Positions 48,642 to 60,533 of a stretch of 64,000 nucleotides of DNA are shown piece after piece. A program made the translations under genes and the position numbers. The stretch covers positions 2,170,001 through 2,234,000 of the forward strand of contig BLAL01000012.1 in the NCBI GenBank assembly GCA_015698045.1, read 5' to 3'. The stretch's first letter is position 1. Each line of letters starts with the position of its first letter. The notes under the pieces are model-generated. The model ran no database searches. It was given only the letters and a program-made list of their open reading frames with translations, and was not told the DNA's origin. The stretch comes from Rhizophagus clarus (lineage: Eukaryota; Glomeromycota; Glomeromycetes; Glomerales; Glomeraceae).

Positions 48642-51427
48642 TATTAAGGAGTGTGAAAAGATTCTTATTGTGAAAAATGTACAGATATTCTTTTATTCTT
48701 TTTTTTTTTAAAAAAAGAAAAACAATTTTTTTTTCATGATGAAACCTAATTTTTTATTTTGGTTACCTAACTTATTATTTTAGTAAACCTAATTTTTTTT
48801 TTTATTTTGGAAAACTTTTTTTAAAGTTGGGTTATGCATTTCGATTCACAAATCAGAAGAATTTCACATTCAGGGTATCATTATCAACAATAATAAGAAT
48901 ATTTTCTATTATTTCAGATAGTAGTAAATAACTTTAAAAAAAAACGGTTTTACCGTTCTTAATATTTTCAAGAACTTTATTATAATTATTATTTATTTAT
49001 GATATGATACTAACGTACATTACATTTGTACATTTGTAACGCTTGAAATGATTGTCACTTAATTTACTGGTTTATTCTGTAGTGTTGATACAGATACAGA
49101 AAAGTTTTATTAATTTTCGTTTAATTTACCCCAGGTTGCCACTAAAGAATTCTGCTTAGTAGGATTAACCATTTTAAACTTTAAATTAAAATTTCTTGTA
49201 CATGATTTTTTATGTGAAAAAAACAAAACCAGTCGATTAATTTTAGCCGGAGTTATGTATCGTATCATGTGATCTGTTAATTTTGTCCCAGATTTCTTTA
49301 GATTTGAAAATTTACAATTGGGAAAGTATAATTAAAACTATAAAATCATGAAAAAATAAAAAACCAGTAATTAAAATTGTTTCATAAAATTACAGATTTG
49401 TTAGTAATTAAAATTGTTTTAAAATTACAGATTTGTTATTATTATATATATAATTCAAATTTTAGCTTTTTATTATTTAATCCAATTATAGGCTTAATTT
49501 AATTTATTGTAAAAAAAAAAAAAAATTGCATAAATATGAAGCTATTTATTTTAAAGTAAATATATTAAAAAACAACTTGAAAAAAAAATAAAAATAAGAT
49601 AAATCCATTATAGATTAGTAAATAAATATAAAGAATTTATATATTATTACTTATATATAAGGATTTAAATATTACAAAATTAAAGCAAAATTTATTAATA
49701 AATTATTACCTAATGATAAAAAGATATATAGATGAATTTTGAATTAAAAAACTTTTAATCAAAACATTCAAATAATTAGTTAAACCTTTTACTTATTCCT
49801 AACCTTTGAAATTTATTTTTTTGAACAAGATATAATATATATAAAGAAAAAGATAAATTTGGATCTAAAAGAGAAAATGTCTCTAACTTTTTTTATTACT
49901 TTATAAAATAATATAATAAAAGATTTTACTTTAAATTCCTAATATATTATATTAATTGTTATAATACTTTCTAATAAACATTATAAAAATTGACTTTTAT
50001 ATATATAAAAAATTATTTAATTTTATTTTTTCTACTTTAGAATTTATAATTTTATTTATTATTTGCATAATTGGTAATTTAAAAGCTTTTTTAAAATTTC
50101 TGAAGATTTCTGGTTAGGATATTAATTAGAATTTACATTATTTTTGCCATTGAAAATATTTAAAACTGAAATATGATTCTTACTTTCATGATTTTCTCTA
50201 GGAGATTTTAAATTAGATGGATGTTGATATAAAGGTTTTTTGATAACTTGAATTTTGTGTAAATAATTAGGAGAAAATTCCTTTTAGATTACAGTATCAG
50301 AAGTAAGATCAATTAGCAAACATCAGAAATATCATTTGAATTAATAATTATTAATTAAAATAATTTTATATAACTTTATTAAATATTTTATCTATAGCTA
50401 AAAAAAAAAATTTCTTATACAATACTTATACAAATTAAGTAAATTGATAGTTTGTTATATGTATTATAAATTTTTATCATCATTTTTATCTTTAGTAATA
50501 TTTTTTTTTTCTTTTGTATATATAAGAAATTCATTTTAAAAATACAGTTTTCCTTCTAATTGAATTTAAAAATAGATATAAAATACAATTTAAATAGCAA
50601 AAATATATGTAATTTTATGAGAGAAAGAAGTTTTATTAAATTAAAATAATAGTTAGTTAGTTGGTTTTTATGTAAACCGTAAAAAATCACTTTTTATAAT
50701 AAAAAAAAAATATTTTTTATTCTTATAAAACTTTTAATAAAAGCTTTTTTTAACTAGCAAATGTTTTATTTTTAAGTGTAATTTAGCAAAATAAATAACT
50801 TTCATTAAGTTTAAAAATATGATTATTAAGTCAGATTTTTTATTATTTATAAATTTAATTAAAACTTTTTAATTAAAACACTAATAAATCTTTTATTATT
50901 TATCAAAATAATATTATTAGATCTATCTTAATATTATAAATTATTTTTTAATTGAAAACCTAGTTAAATATAATGGTTTTTTTATTTATTTAAATCAAAT
51001 TTTTAATGTTAAATTATGGTATTATAGTAATAATACTAATATTTATAATTTATTAAAAGAAATTTAATATTTTTTAAATTTTAATTTATTTAATGTAAAA
51101 ATAAATATTTATAAAAAATTCATGTTAGTTATGTTAACTATTAAATTACAAATATATATACTGTAAATAAATAAAAATAAATAGTAAAATTTATTTTTTT
51201 TTATATTTAAATAATATTAAAATAAAAGATATCTATAAAATATTTCAAAAAAATAAGTAAAAGTAAAAGATTGAAAAAGTTTTCTTAATATTTTATTAGT
51301 TTACTACATTAAAATAGATTTATAATAAGCAACATTCTTTAGCCAGATTTAGAATTAAGATTTAAGGATTATTTATTATTCATCATCTAAACAGATCAAA
51401 TAGTGAATGATCTGCATCAGAGGTCAG
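48642..51427. other. AT-rich gene-free stretch
   Basis: About 2.8 kb of AT-rich sequence with short A/T runs and no coding frame, RNA gene or repeat that I can support. Composition rises abruptly in GC at about 51400 where the next repeated module starts. Confidence 0.45.
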
Positions 51428-52394
51428 TGCTGGCTATGTTCAGCGGTAGCTAAAGTCCCCTATACATCCCCCCTCTGTGGGGATCCCATATCATATCGCC
51501 TATCCAGTTAACCTCCCAGTGCCTTACGATGCCTCTCTAATAATATCAGAGATAAAACCCTATCCATACTATACCCATCTATCTGTTTACATCTGTTCAT
51601 ACCATCTGTTTATACCAAATATACTTAGAACAAGATAAAACAAAGAATAAAGAAGAAATAAGGAAGGGTGAACAGATGAACAAATTGAACAGATGATTTT
51701 AGAAAAAGTAGTCTGACCATCTATCCTAAATAAGACTTTTGTTTCAGGATATCTGATCTGTTCATCTGTTCACCAATCTGTTCACCACTAGGAACATACC
51801 CAAACATTTCACCAAGTCCAATACGATATGTGAAAAATATCCTGTTACCTAGTACGAACCCCTATATATACTCCTCATACTAGTCCTCATACTAGATATC
51901 CATACTATTGTCAACCTGCTCATACCTAAGTATATTAACTTCAGGCTATGTCCAAGAGGTAGCTATATCTCCCAATAGCATACAAATATACCCGAAAAAA
52001 AAATCATAATTAAACATAGTCAATATATAGATATCCAAAAAAAAATAAATTAAAGAAAACCTGTACTAAAGTATCTAACTAACAATGAGTAATCAAGTAG
52101 TAATTTCAAAATTTGGTGAATCTAAAGAAGTATACAGTATTAATATACTAAAACGGCTTATTAGAGAGGCAAACAGTTTAGATGAACATTACAAAAGCAA
52201 AGCGATATATTTGCAGTTACTTCATTCTCTGTTCCAATTCACATGGTATATTTATGTGATGACCTGATATTAAGAATTTTAAGCATATTTCCAAAAAAAA
52301 TATTGGTATGCTCATTCATCCTATAACTAAAACCTTCTTTAATCAATCCAATCCTGAACAGCCTTTAACGAAGACAGAATTTAATATTGCTAAA
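51428..52394 (+). repeat. Direct repeat, copy A (promoter plus 5' gene end)
   Basis: This segment is homologous to 53250-54118. Shared landmarks are TGCTGGC, TATACATCCC, CCTATCCAGTTA(A/G)CCTCC, ATAAAACC(C/A)TATCCATAC, CAAATATACC(C/T)GAAAAA, ATAATTAAACATAGTCAATATATAG, and the start ATGAGTAA(T/C)CAAGTAGTAAT at 52085. Copy A contains extra CATCTGTT units at about 51580-51790, where copy B has CATCTGTCCC units. The second half encodes the start of the helicase that follows. Confidence 0.75.
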
Positions 52395-53250
52395 TGGTTT
52401 ATATATGATAATTCTTTTACATGCGTAAAAACTTGTGACCTTGCAAAGAGATGTATTTATAAAATTTAAGGTCAAAACTATCTTAACATTTTTCCAGGTT
52501 TCTTACACCAATTACATCCTTTAACAGACTTTTCAGCCAACATTCATCAGGCAGTCAAAATCATATTTACTCATATTTGGGATGTCTGGTATTCAGAAGA
52601 TTGAAATGTAATTGAATACATTATCAAATGGTTTCTGATGTAGCTACATGCAAAAAGATGTATTCATTACTTTATCTTAAATCAGGTCAAGGCTGGGGTA
52701 AAGGTATTATAACTGAATTTATTCAGCAATATGTTTTAGGTACTCAGTTAGTTTATAAGTCAAGCGATCTTAAAACAATTCTAGGTAGTTTTAACGGGTA
52801 ATTATCTGGTAAAGTACTTCTTTTATTAGAAGAGATGCTCACAGAAAAAAGCCAATAGAATTCATTATATCGTGCTCTTAAAAATAAAATTACTAGCGAT
52901 ATTATGGAAATCCATGAAAAATTTATGAAACCTATCCAATATAAAAACTTTATGTCTACTATTATTCTTACCAATGAAAATGCTCTCAAAGTTGAGAATG
53001 ATAATAAATGAACAGTTTTTCTAGATATCTCACCTGCTCAAAAAGGAGATAAGTAATATTTTAAACAGTTAAAAAATGCAATGAAATATTCAGGAGTAGG
53101 TGAGGCCTTCTATGCTTACTTAAAAGCTATTGCTGATAAATATCCAGATTTTGATGGCAACCCATCTCCTATGACCATTTCTAAACAAAAACATATCGTA
53201 TCTACTCTTTCACCTTTGTTTCAATTTATAAAAGAGGCATATGTCGTCGG
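52085..53250 (+). pseudogene. Broken D5/DUF5906-type helicase gene
   Basis: From ATG 52085 (MSNQVVISKFGESK) the frame breaks soon after SLDE by a short indel relative to copy B. Further on the pieces of a viral/plasmid-type superfamily 3 helicase domain appear: a P-loop GQGWGKGI at about 52685-52710, FIQQYVLGTQLVYKSSDL, a LLLLEEM Walker-B-like strand at about 52825, KNKITSDIMEIHEK, a STIILTNEN sensor-like strand at about 52955-52980 and FLDISPAQKGDK. In-frame stops occur, for example at about 52857, 53008 and 53054, so it is dead. Such helicases drive replication of elements that carry their own primase, as the broken gene at 54.8 kb does. Confidence 0.65.
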
Positions 53251-54118
53251 TGCTGGCCTCTGGCCGCCTGGGTCAAGCCTCCAGTATACATCCCAACTCC
53301 GTTTGGATCCATACCAGATCTCCTATCCAGTTAGCCTCCTAGCGCCTTTACGGCACGTCTCTAACAATACCATAGATAAAACCATATCCATACCATACTA
53401 CCCATCTGTCCCAAAAATTCCACTATCTGTCCCACTATCTGTCCCATATATAATTAATCAAATTACTAATCTAACAAAGAAAGAAAGAGAAAACGAATAA
53501 CAAAGAAGAGTATGGGACAGATAGGACAATAGGACAGATAAATATAGAAAAAGTTTTAAGAAGAGATATTTTCCAAAAAAAACTTTTTATTTTCGAGTAT
53601 CTAACCTATCCCATCTGGCCCAATCTGTCCCATTTTCAGGAATGAGCTTAAATGCACTTTAAAGCCCAAGTAGATATGCAAAGATTTCATCTATACCTTC
53701 CGATATGCATACAAATATACCTGAAAAATCGTAATTAAACATAGTCAATATATAGGTATCAAAAAAAATAAATTAAACAAAACTTCTACTAAAGTATCTA
53801 ACTAACAATGAGTAACCAAGTAGTAATCTCGAAATTTGGTGAATCTAAGGAAGCATACAGTATTGATATACTAAAACGGCTTATCAGAGAGGCGAACAGT
53901 TTAGATGATATTACAAAAGCAAAGCGATATATTTGCAGTTACTTCATTCTCTGTTCCAATTCACATGGTGTATTTATGTGGTGACCTGATATTAAGAATT
54001 TTGAGCATATTCCCATAAAAAATATTAGTATGCTCATTCGTCCTATAACTAAAACCTTCTTTAATCAATCCAATCCTGAACAGCTACCAACTAAAACAGA
54101 ATTTAACATTGCCAAATA
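53250..54118 (+). repeat. Direct repeat, copy B (truncated)
   Basis: Second copy of the 51428 module, in the same orientation. It includes the 5' end of the helicase gene at 53808 (MSNQVVISKFGESKEAYSID, then DDITKAKRYICSYFILC) and runs out at ATTGCCAAA, where copy A continues with helicase codons. It begins right after helicase-like coding sequence of copy A (QFIKEAY), so B appears inserted into or joined to the end of A. Both copies share a TGA after VFMW or its equivalent, so the stop may predate the duplication, or an intron may lie there. Confidence 0.7.
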
Positions 54119-54660
54119 ATAATTACAGAGTTACCTTCACTTTTAGATGTATATCCGCTTGTCTTTTTCCATCTAATTTTGCGTCCCGTGATTAGAGGTG
54201 CATTATGTATTATTATGGTCAGCCAAAAAAGTGCACCATATTGCAACCTGACTATTGCCTATTTGTTGCCAGTGTAATTATGCCAATTTTGCGTCCCAAA
54301 GTTTGAATTATTAGAGTTCATTCATATTGTATTTCCAGTTGGTTAGATGCAATATGTATTACCATGACCGGCCCAATATTTTATATAAATTACAGAGAAG
54401 CCTTCATGCTATACTCGAGTACATATCTAGGTAGGTGAAGGCTTTTGCCAATATTTTTATAATAGATTACGCAGAAGCCTTCGTTTTTAGATATATATCC
54501 ACTTGCCTTTCTTTTTCGATTTTCCATCTAAATTTGCTATCGCTTCTTTTTTTCAGGCATTTGTCTACCCTAGATGTCATATATGCCCAAGCACATACTA
54601 GTATTAGGGTAGCCTTCTGCCAATATTTTATATAATGATTACGCAGAAGGCTACCCTAAA
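54111..54660. repeat. Cluster of hairpin-forming repeats with GATTACGCAGAAG words
   Basis: Two inverted repeats stand out. GAAGGCTTTTGC/GCAGAAGCCTTC lies at 54437-54482, and AGGGTAGCCTTCTGC (54606-54620)/GCAGAAGGCTACCCT (54643-54657) is a perfect 15-bp stem with a 22-nt loop. Loops share CCAATATTTT(A/T)TA and (A)GATTAC. Related pieces start at 54111 and 54373, and the segment after the first stem (TTTTTAGATATATATCC, CCATCTAAATTTGC) repeats that after 54131. The stem sequences differ while the loops are conserved. The cluster lies just upstream of the primase-helicase remnant; a replication origin, transposon ends or a transcribed structured RNA are possible. Confidence 0.6.
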
Positions 54661-54822
54661 TATCACCTATTAGGAATATATTTATTCGCGATTTGCTTGT
54701 CAGCTTGCTATGTAGTTTTTTGTATCTATCGAAAAAAAAAAATAAATTAAACATTTCCAAATTTTATAAAGTTAGTATAACTTTTCGAACTAACATCATA
54801 CATACACCAACTAATTTTGACC

Positions 54823-57440
54823 AAACTGATCACACCGGAACTCTCACCCGCTACAACAGCACTGGCCCTGATGAATACTTGAGTGACTTAGATAGTTATA
54901 TTGATGAATCTGATTTAGGATCAGATGATTATAATAACTATGAGTCTAATTATGAGTCTGATAATGAAGAAGCTTCCTGCGCTCCAACCAGCACTACCGT
55001 GACTCCATCATACACTTTAAGACAAGAAAAGTTTAATAATGATTTCACTCCCAAGGACCTGCTAAACAGTATTCGGGAAATTCTTTCATCACCGCCTAGA
55101 AATATGTCAAATGATAAAGGCTCATTGAATTGCCTTACAATCTATTCATTTCTCTTTTCAAATGAAAAGGGGTCTAGTTTATATAATGCTTATGACCGGA
55201 ATGAGGTGGAAGATAAATTGGTTATCAAAATTGATCAAGATGATCAAGCCCCAAAGTTTTCCATTGCAGATGTTATTTCTGAAGTATACGGCTTGCCTGG
55301 GATTCATGAATGTATTAACAGTCAAAAGCCTTTAAGAGCTGTGATTGATATCGATGCATCGAAAGAAGATATGGAAATAGCTAGTGTTAAGGGGCAGGAA
55401 GTATTCATTCGAATCTGTTGCTCTTTCATAAAAGCTTTATACCAAATTCTTGACTGTAGTTGGAAAGATATTCTTAAAGGATTAATAGTTACTACATCAA
55501 CAGATCCTAGCAAATGTAGTTATCATATTTTATATGTACCGGCCTTCCTTATCGATCATAATGAACTCAAAGCATTTACTGAATTAGTATATACTATAAC
55601 TGGCGAAAAATTTGGCAAGTTTATTGATCGGGAACTACCAGGCCAAAATTTTAACCTTCGCCTTATCAGTTCAGCAAAAAAAGGTCATGTGAAGCGTATC
55701 CTGTTATCTTTGATAACTAATAACTGGAATGAGCTCGATCATACTAGAGTTCAACCACCTACTAGCTTAGGTCTCAAAGTAAGACCTCGTATGCTTAGTG
55801 TAGAAAAAAATAATAGACCACTAAAGATAATCATAGGTCATGATATTTTACAAAAATATGCGGATCTAGTTTTGCAAAAACATTCTAATTATCTTAGGTA
55901 TTGGACTATTGAAGAAAAAGACTCAGAAAACTTTGTATATTTTAACCGAAAAGCTTCACTAGATTGTCCACTATGTAAACGTGTACATGACAAGGATCAG
56001 TGGTAGTTTGGCCGTGTATGCGCTAGCAGTGGGAGGTTCATCGTAAAATGTTTTTGGCAGAATAGTGATGAGCGTGGGGAAGTTTTTGAATGTGACCCAT
56101 CTATTGCAGAAAAAATTCAGCAAGAAAATAAAAATTCACTACAGGCCTCTTACAGGATAAAGGGTTCTGGTTTTTCTAAAGCTTTCGTAAAAATGCCATC
56201 TTGGGTCAAGTATAATGAAGCCCTTACAGCTACAGAAACATACAAGGAGAGATATGTAAGACCATTGCCGAATGAAAGCGATATTTATGTAGGGTCGCCT
56301 TGGGAAACAGGAAAAACATATGTTCTTGAACATCTTACTATATCTGATGATGTAAATTTGCTGGTATTATCCACACGCCACTCCTATTGAATGCTGTTAC
56401 TACCTGACTTAATCTTAAGTCATATTGTGATATCGATGGTAATATAAATCTACCTGATCACAAGAGGGTAGGCTGTCAAATAGAGAGTTTGCACCGTATT
56501 ACTAATAATTGTAAATGTAGTAAAAAATGTAAATGTTCCCCAATACAATATGACATATGGCTTGATGAAATAGTGTCTATAATTGCTCAGGCACAGAGTC
56601 ATTTGGCCAGGCAGTCAATAGAGAAATTATATAAATTAATCCAAGAGGCTAGGCATATTATTGTAATGGATAATGATCTAACTGACCTCAATATTGAATG
56701 GATTAAGACCCTTCGTAAGGGTATACCTCTCTCTATTATTCATAATACTTTCCAGCCTCAGAAAGGCAAGATATTCCGCTTGGCTCCTAATAAAGAAACA
56801 GTACTGTATTATCTGAACTTTAGGAATGGGCCAAGCAAATGTCTTTATTACCTTTTGAGAATCGGACAAGTGCATCACTTATCTGCCATCTTAGGAAGGA
56901 TGTACAAGGGATTGTTTGTGTCTTTAAGACTGATTTTCCAGAATTACAAATCAAAGAATATCACGGCAAGTCTGATCCAGTGGAAAAGGCTCATGACTTC
57001 AGCAACGTGGAAGAATCATGGAAAGATGTAGACCTAGTTGCCTATACAAGCACTTTAAAAATAGGAGTATCTTGCACTAATCCAAAGTTTGAGCGAGCAT
57101 TCTGTCTTTTTAATAGCTTCATAGAAACAAATGCTGGAACGAATCAGATGTTATTCCGCATGCGATATATTAAGGATTATGTATGTCATATCAAGCAAAG
57201 ATCTTCTAACATTCCCATTATAGAAAAGGGGTTATTTCAGTGGTTATTAAATGCTAAACGTGAATAACTTCCCCAAGAACTTCAGAATAGAGGAATATTT
57301 CCTGACATAGACTCTATCATCTGAAATAAGGATGTACCAACTATTCGATTATGGGTAGCATATATGTTAGAAAAATTCTGTTCCAGGCGCTTATTTGGTT
57401 GGAAAATAGTCGATTTTTTCAGAGAGGCGGGTATGATAAT
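54823..57440 (+). pseudogene. Broken primase (AEP) plus origin-binding-protein-like helicase gene
   Basis: A long open stretch (to TAG 56004) carries archaeo-eukaryotic primase marks: D-I-D in AVIDID at about 55345, an S-Y-H-I (sxH) motif at about 55520 and a conserved RELPGQNFNLRLI at about 55630-55665. A Cys pair (CPLCKRVH) follows. After the stop, reading continues in frame to a P-loop G-S-P-W-E-T-G-K-T at about 56292, which fits the Herpes_ori_bp-type superfamily 2 helicases. After further frame changes (about 56390 and 56825) come a L-D-E Walker-B-like motif near 56562 and YTSTLKIGVS at about 57043. The 5' end lacks a convincing ATG (first in-frame at about 55104). The copy is dead. Primase-helicase fusions serve replication of viruses, plasmids and large transposons; which one this came from is not settled. 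Confidence 0.7.
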
Positions 57441-57471
57441 TTCCATCATACACAGGTCGAATAAAAAAAAA

Positions 57472-57855
57472 TCGTCAAAAATCGGCAGTCCGATTTTTAA
57501 CCGATTTTTGGATATATTTGTCTGATTTGTGGCTTTTTAAAGCCGATTTTATGGCGCGAATTGTTTGTGATCAGAAATACATTATTTATGAACAAAAAAT
57601 TGGAATGCTGATTTTGGCAGATTTTGCGAAAATTGGTATTCCGATTTTAAAATAAACATGTCGATAGCTAAAAATAAGACTGCCGGTTTATAGCTATATT
57701 TGTCCTATTTATGGCATTTTGCTGCCGATTTTATGGCACGTATTGTTGGCAATCGGAAATTCTTTATTTTTATCGACATAAATTGGAATACCGTTTTAAA
57801 ATTATAATTGCCGATTCTCACAAAATCAGAACGCCAATTTTTAAATAATCATGCC
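57472..57855. repeat. Two tandem copies (about 187 bp) rich in CCGATTTT
   Basis: The unit starting near 57472 and the one near 57661 align over their length: GCCGATTTTATGGC(G/A)CG, ATTGTT, then TTGGAAT and ATAA(A/T)CATG ends. CCGATTTT and its complement AAAATCGG recur many times, so single strands could fold. The primase-helicase remnant stops at the left edge of this block, which may therefore be the border of a separate insertion. Confidence 0.55.
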
Positions 57856-57890
57856 AAATCTCCTAAAATCGGATTGCCAAGTTTAATTCA

Positions 57891-58095
57891 GTATAAACAT
57901 TTCAAAAATAGTTTATGCCGATTTATATATCGGATCTTTCTATTATCGATTTTCTCATAATTCATAATTACTATTATTGTCCAGTTTTTTAGCTCGGTAT
58001 AAACATTTCAAAAATAGTTTATGCCGATTTATATATCGGATCTTTCTATTATCGATTTTCTCGTAATTCATAATTACTATTATTGTCCAGTTTTA
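57891..58095. repeat. Two near-identical tandem copies of 105 bp
   Basis: GTATAAACATTTC begins both copies (57891 and 57996), and they run nearly base for base to TATTGTCCAGTTTT with a single visible difference (CTCATAATTC versus CTCGTAATTC). The near identity implies a recent duplication. Each copy contains GCCGATTTATATATCGGATC, a near-palindrome. Confidence 0.75.
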
Positions 58096-58591
58096 TTTTA
58101 TTTTTCCATTTTCGATAATTGATTTATATTTAATATTTAATATGTATGATATATAATATGTATGCTATTATTTTATAATATATACTGCAATTTATGATAT
58201 ATTTATTATTATTATATTATTATATTGTCCATATTATTATTATTATATTACTATATTGTTCTTATTATTATATTATTATTATGTATAGAATGTTTATATA
58301 AAATATATTAAAATCATATTTATCTCGTCATGTTACTTATAAATGGCTATAAAATAACCAGTGCTCTAAAAAAGAGATTAATAGGATAGAAACGATATTA
58401 GAGAGTTAATTTATAAACAACGGAATTTAAATCACTCAAAATACAAGCAGTTGATTTTAAATGATGAAACAAATACCTAAATTTATGTACGTCTTCTAAT
58501 ATTAACCGGTACTTCTAAGTAAAAGGGACCTTGGTGCTCATCTACTTCTAAATTACCATTATTATCATCGTTTTGTTCTTCATTAGTTCCA
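58096..58591. other. ATT-repeat DNA and downstream end of the SR-rich gene
   Basis: 58130-58300 consists of TATTATTAT/TATGATATA low-complexity sequence. At 58483-58591 the minus strand is open in a different frame from the preceding exon (DDNNGNLEVDEHQGPFYLE then VPVNIRRRT, stop at 58483), which suggests the original C-terminus of that gene lies here. Confidence 0.5.
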
Positions 58592-60533
58592 TCATTTTTT
58601 ATCAGCATTACCATTATTGCCATCATCGTTATTATCACCATTACCATTATTGTCATCATCGTTATTATCATCATTACCATTATTATCATCATCGTTATTA
58701 TCACCGTCGTTATCCTCATCATCATCATCATCATCAGATTCTGGTTCAATCCACCTTGATGATATCCACCAATTAGCCATGTCTTGTATTGGTCTGCTTT
58801 TTTTATCGATATCGTCTAGACGGTAATGTTTGCGACTTAACCCAGTTCCGATGCTTACTCTGATCTCGTCCGCTCGAAATAAGATTCTTTTAACCTAATG
58901 ATAAATTTATAACTTATTAGCATAAACGCCTATGTTTTAAACTTTCGCAACTTTACGTACTCTAGAAGACCTCCACTCCTTATTGTGAATCTTAATTACA
59001 GAATTTGTACTTATCAACCTTCCTGATCTTATGTTATCGTTACGCTCTTTATTTGCCAGAACTTCATCTTCAGTAGACCATTCATCTGAATGGACTTCTG
59101 CGGTATTTACTGCCTTTTCGCAATCTTTAATAAATACTTCTCTAGTCATATTTTCAGGACGACAATCATCTAGAATGCTGTCTTGCGTGAAGATCATGTG
59201 TTGGAGACCTTTGCGTTTTCTTGTCATTTTCTATTAAAGAGTAAATTAAAATAATTAATAGATTATATACATTGTCATTTTAAATAATGAATTTCACACC
59301 TGATCTCTCCTCGACGTCATGTGTTGCCGTTTATTGTGTTCATCTATCTTACCCTCCTTTTTTAATTTCCAAATCTCCCGCCGTGATTTGTGTAGCTGTT
59401 TTATTACTTTTAAAAGTTCTGTATCGTATACCTCTAATGAAGGAGGCATCGCTGCTTTGACGGCTGGTAGAAGCTTCTTATTTATCGACTTTTTTTGTTT
59501 ACTAAATGTCTTTGACATGTCGAAAAGAATCAACGAATCAAGGTTGTTTATAATATGGATTACCTCATCCTATTTAATATAATACTCATTTTTTAACGAT
59601 CAATACAAAAGAGAAATATTTAATAAAATAAAGATATATTTACATGAACGGTTTTTTTGAAATTTTTATCAGTTATTGGAGGAAGGGCACGCCGATTCTC
59701 TCTGGACAGAACTGGGGATAGGCTTCTATTTCTTGGTCCTTCACTTGTTCTTTCTTTCGTTAGCACTTCCACACGTTTGGTAAGATTTGAAATCATGCTT
59801 CTTAATTCGCTGACTTCTCTGTTGTTAGCACCTATTATAAATCAGTATTTAATATAAATCATTTAGTATAAAAAATTTTACGTGCAAGTAAGTAAAGAAA
59901 CGTGAAAGAAATACTACCGCTCGCTAGAGGTGAAGAAGAGGGAATTGTTAAAGATAGATCGGTTAAAGATTCTATAACAATAACGTTAAATTGGTATAGT
60001 ATAAGTAAAATGAAATTTAATTAGCACTAATATAAAACAATATTACTTTTTGTAATTGATCTCCCTCTAGAGACATTTTGATAGTTTCGATTATGTTGAG
60101 ATTGAGAGCGTGATTGATGTCGATGAGGGGAATGAGAGCGAGATCAAGATCAACGTTGATGGGAACGAGAATGATGGGAACGATGAGGGGAGCGAGATCG
60201 ACATTGATGAGAATGAGAATGATGAGAACGATGAAGGGAGCGAGAGCGATGGGAACGCGATCGTTGGAAACGATGAGGGGAGCGAGAGTGATAGGAACGC
60301 GATCGTTGGGATTCAGAATGATAATAACGAGATTTGGATCGAGATGGGTGAGATCGAGGTTGACGAGTCATTGAGCGAGATTTTAAGCGACTACGAGATC
60401 GATTAATATGAGTTTGATGCCGAGATTGACAAGATTGGGAACGGGAACTAGATTCATTTCGTTGAGATCTAATATGAGGATGAGAGCCATCACGAGAAAT
60501 AGGAATTAAATTTAAAGGTTTGAATTTTCTCAT
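58592..60533 (-). pseudogene. SR-rich/coiled-coil/acidic-tail protein gene, two TGA codons
   Basis: Six exons (60533-60047, 59971-59918, 59831-59644, 59569-59300, 59230-58961, 58894-58592) join in frame for 524 codons. The N-terminus is Arg/Ser-repeat rich (SRSRSPHRSHHS style) but contains TGA at 60150-60152 and 60144-60146. A likely coiled coil (EVSELRSMISNLTKRVEVLT) and basic helical blocks follow: LLKVIKQLHKSRREIWKLKK, MTREVFIKDCEKAVNT, SIGTGLSRKHYRLDDIDKK, ANWWISSRWIEPESD. An Asp/Asn run coded by a microsatellite ends it. At an A6 run (about 58590) the frame may have slipped, cutting off a conserved-looking tail. I do not recognise the family. It diverges from the Tnp2 gene, so it may be that element's second protein. 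It is annotated as pseudogene because of the two stops. Confidence 0.55.
58600..58735. repeat. ATT/ATC-type microsatellite inside the acidic tail
   Basis: Interrupted trinucleotide repeats (CATTATTACC, CATCATCGTTATTATC) encode the Asp/Asn run on the minus strand. Imperfect units of about 30 bp (TTATCACCATTACCATTATT) recur three to four times. The tract is prone to slippage. Confidence 0.7.

Noticed and set aside
58573-58826. His/Tyr-rich and Ser/Leu-rich plus-strand frames
   Set aside because: Antisense readings of the Asp/Asn microsatellite.
60110-60406. Acidic plus-strand open frame of 98 codons
   Set aside because: It is the antisense shadow of the SR-rich repeat exon.
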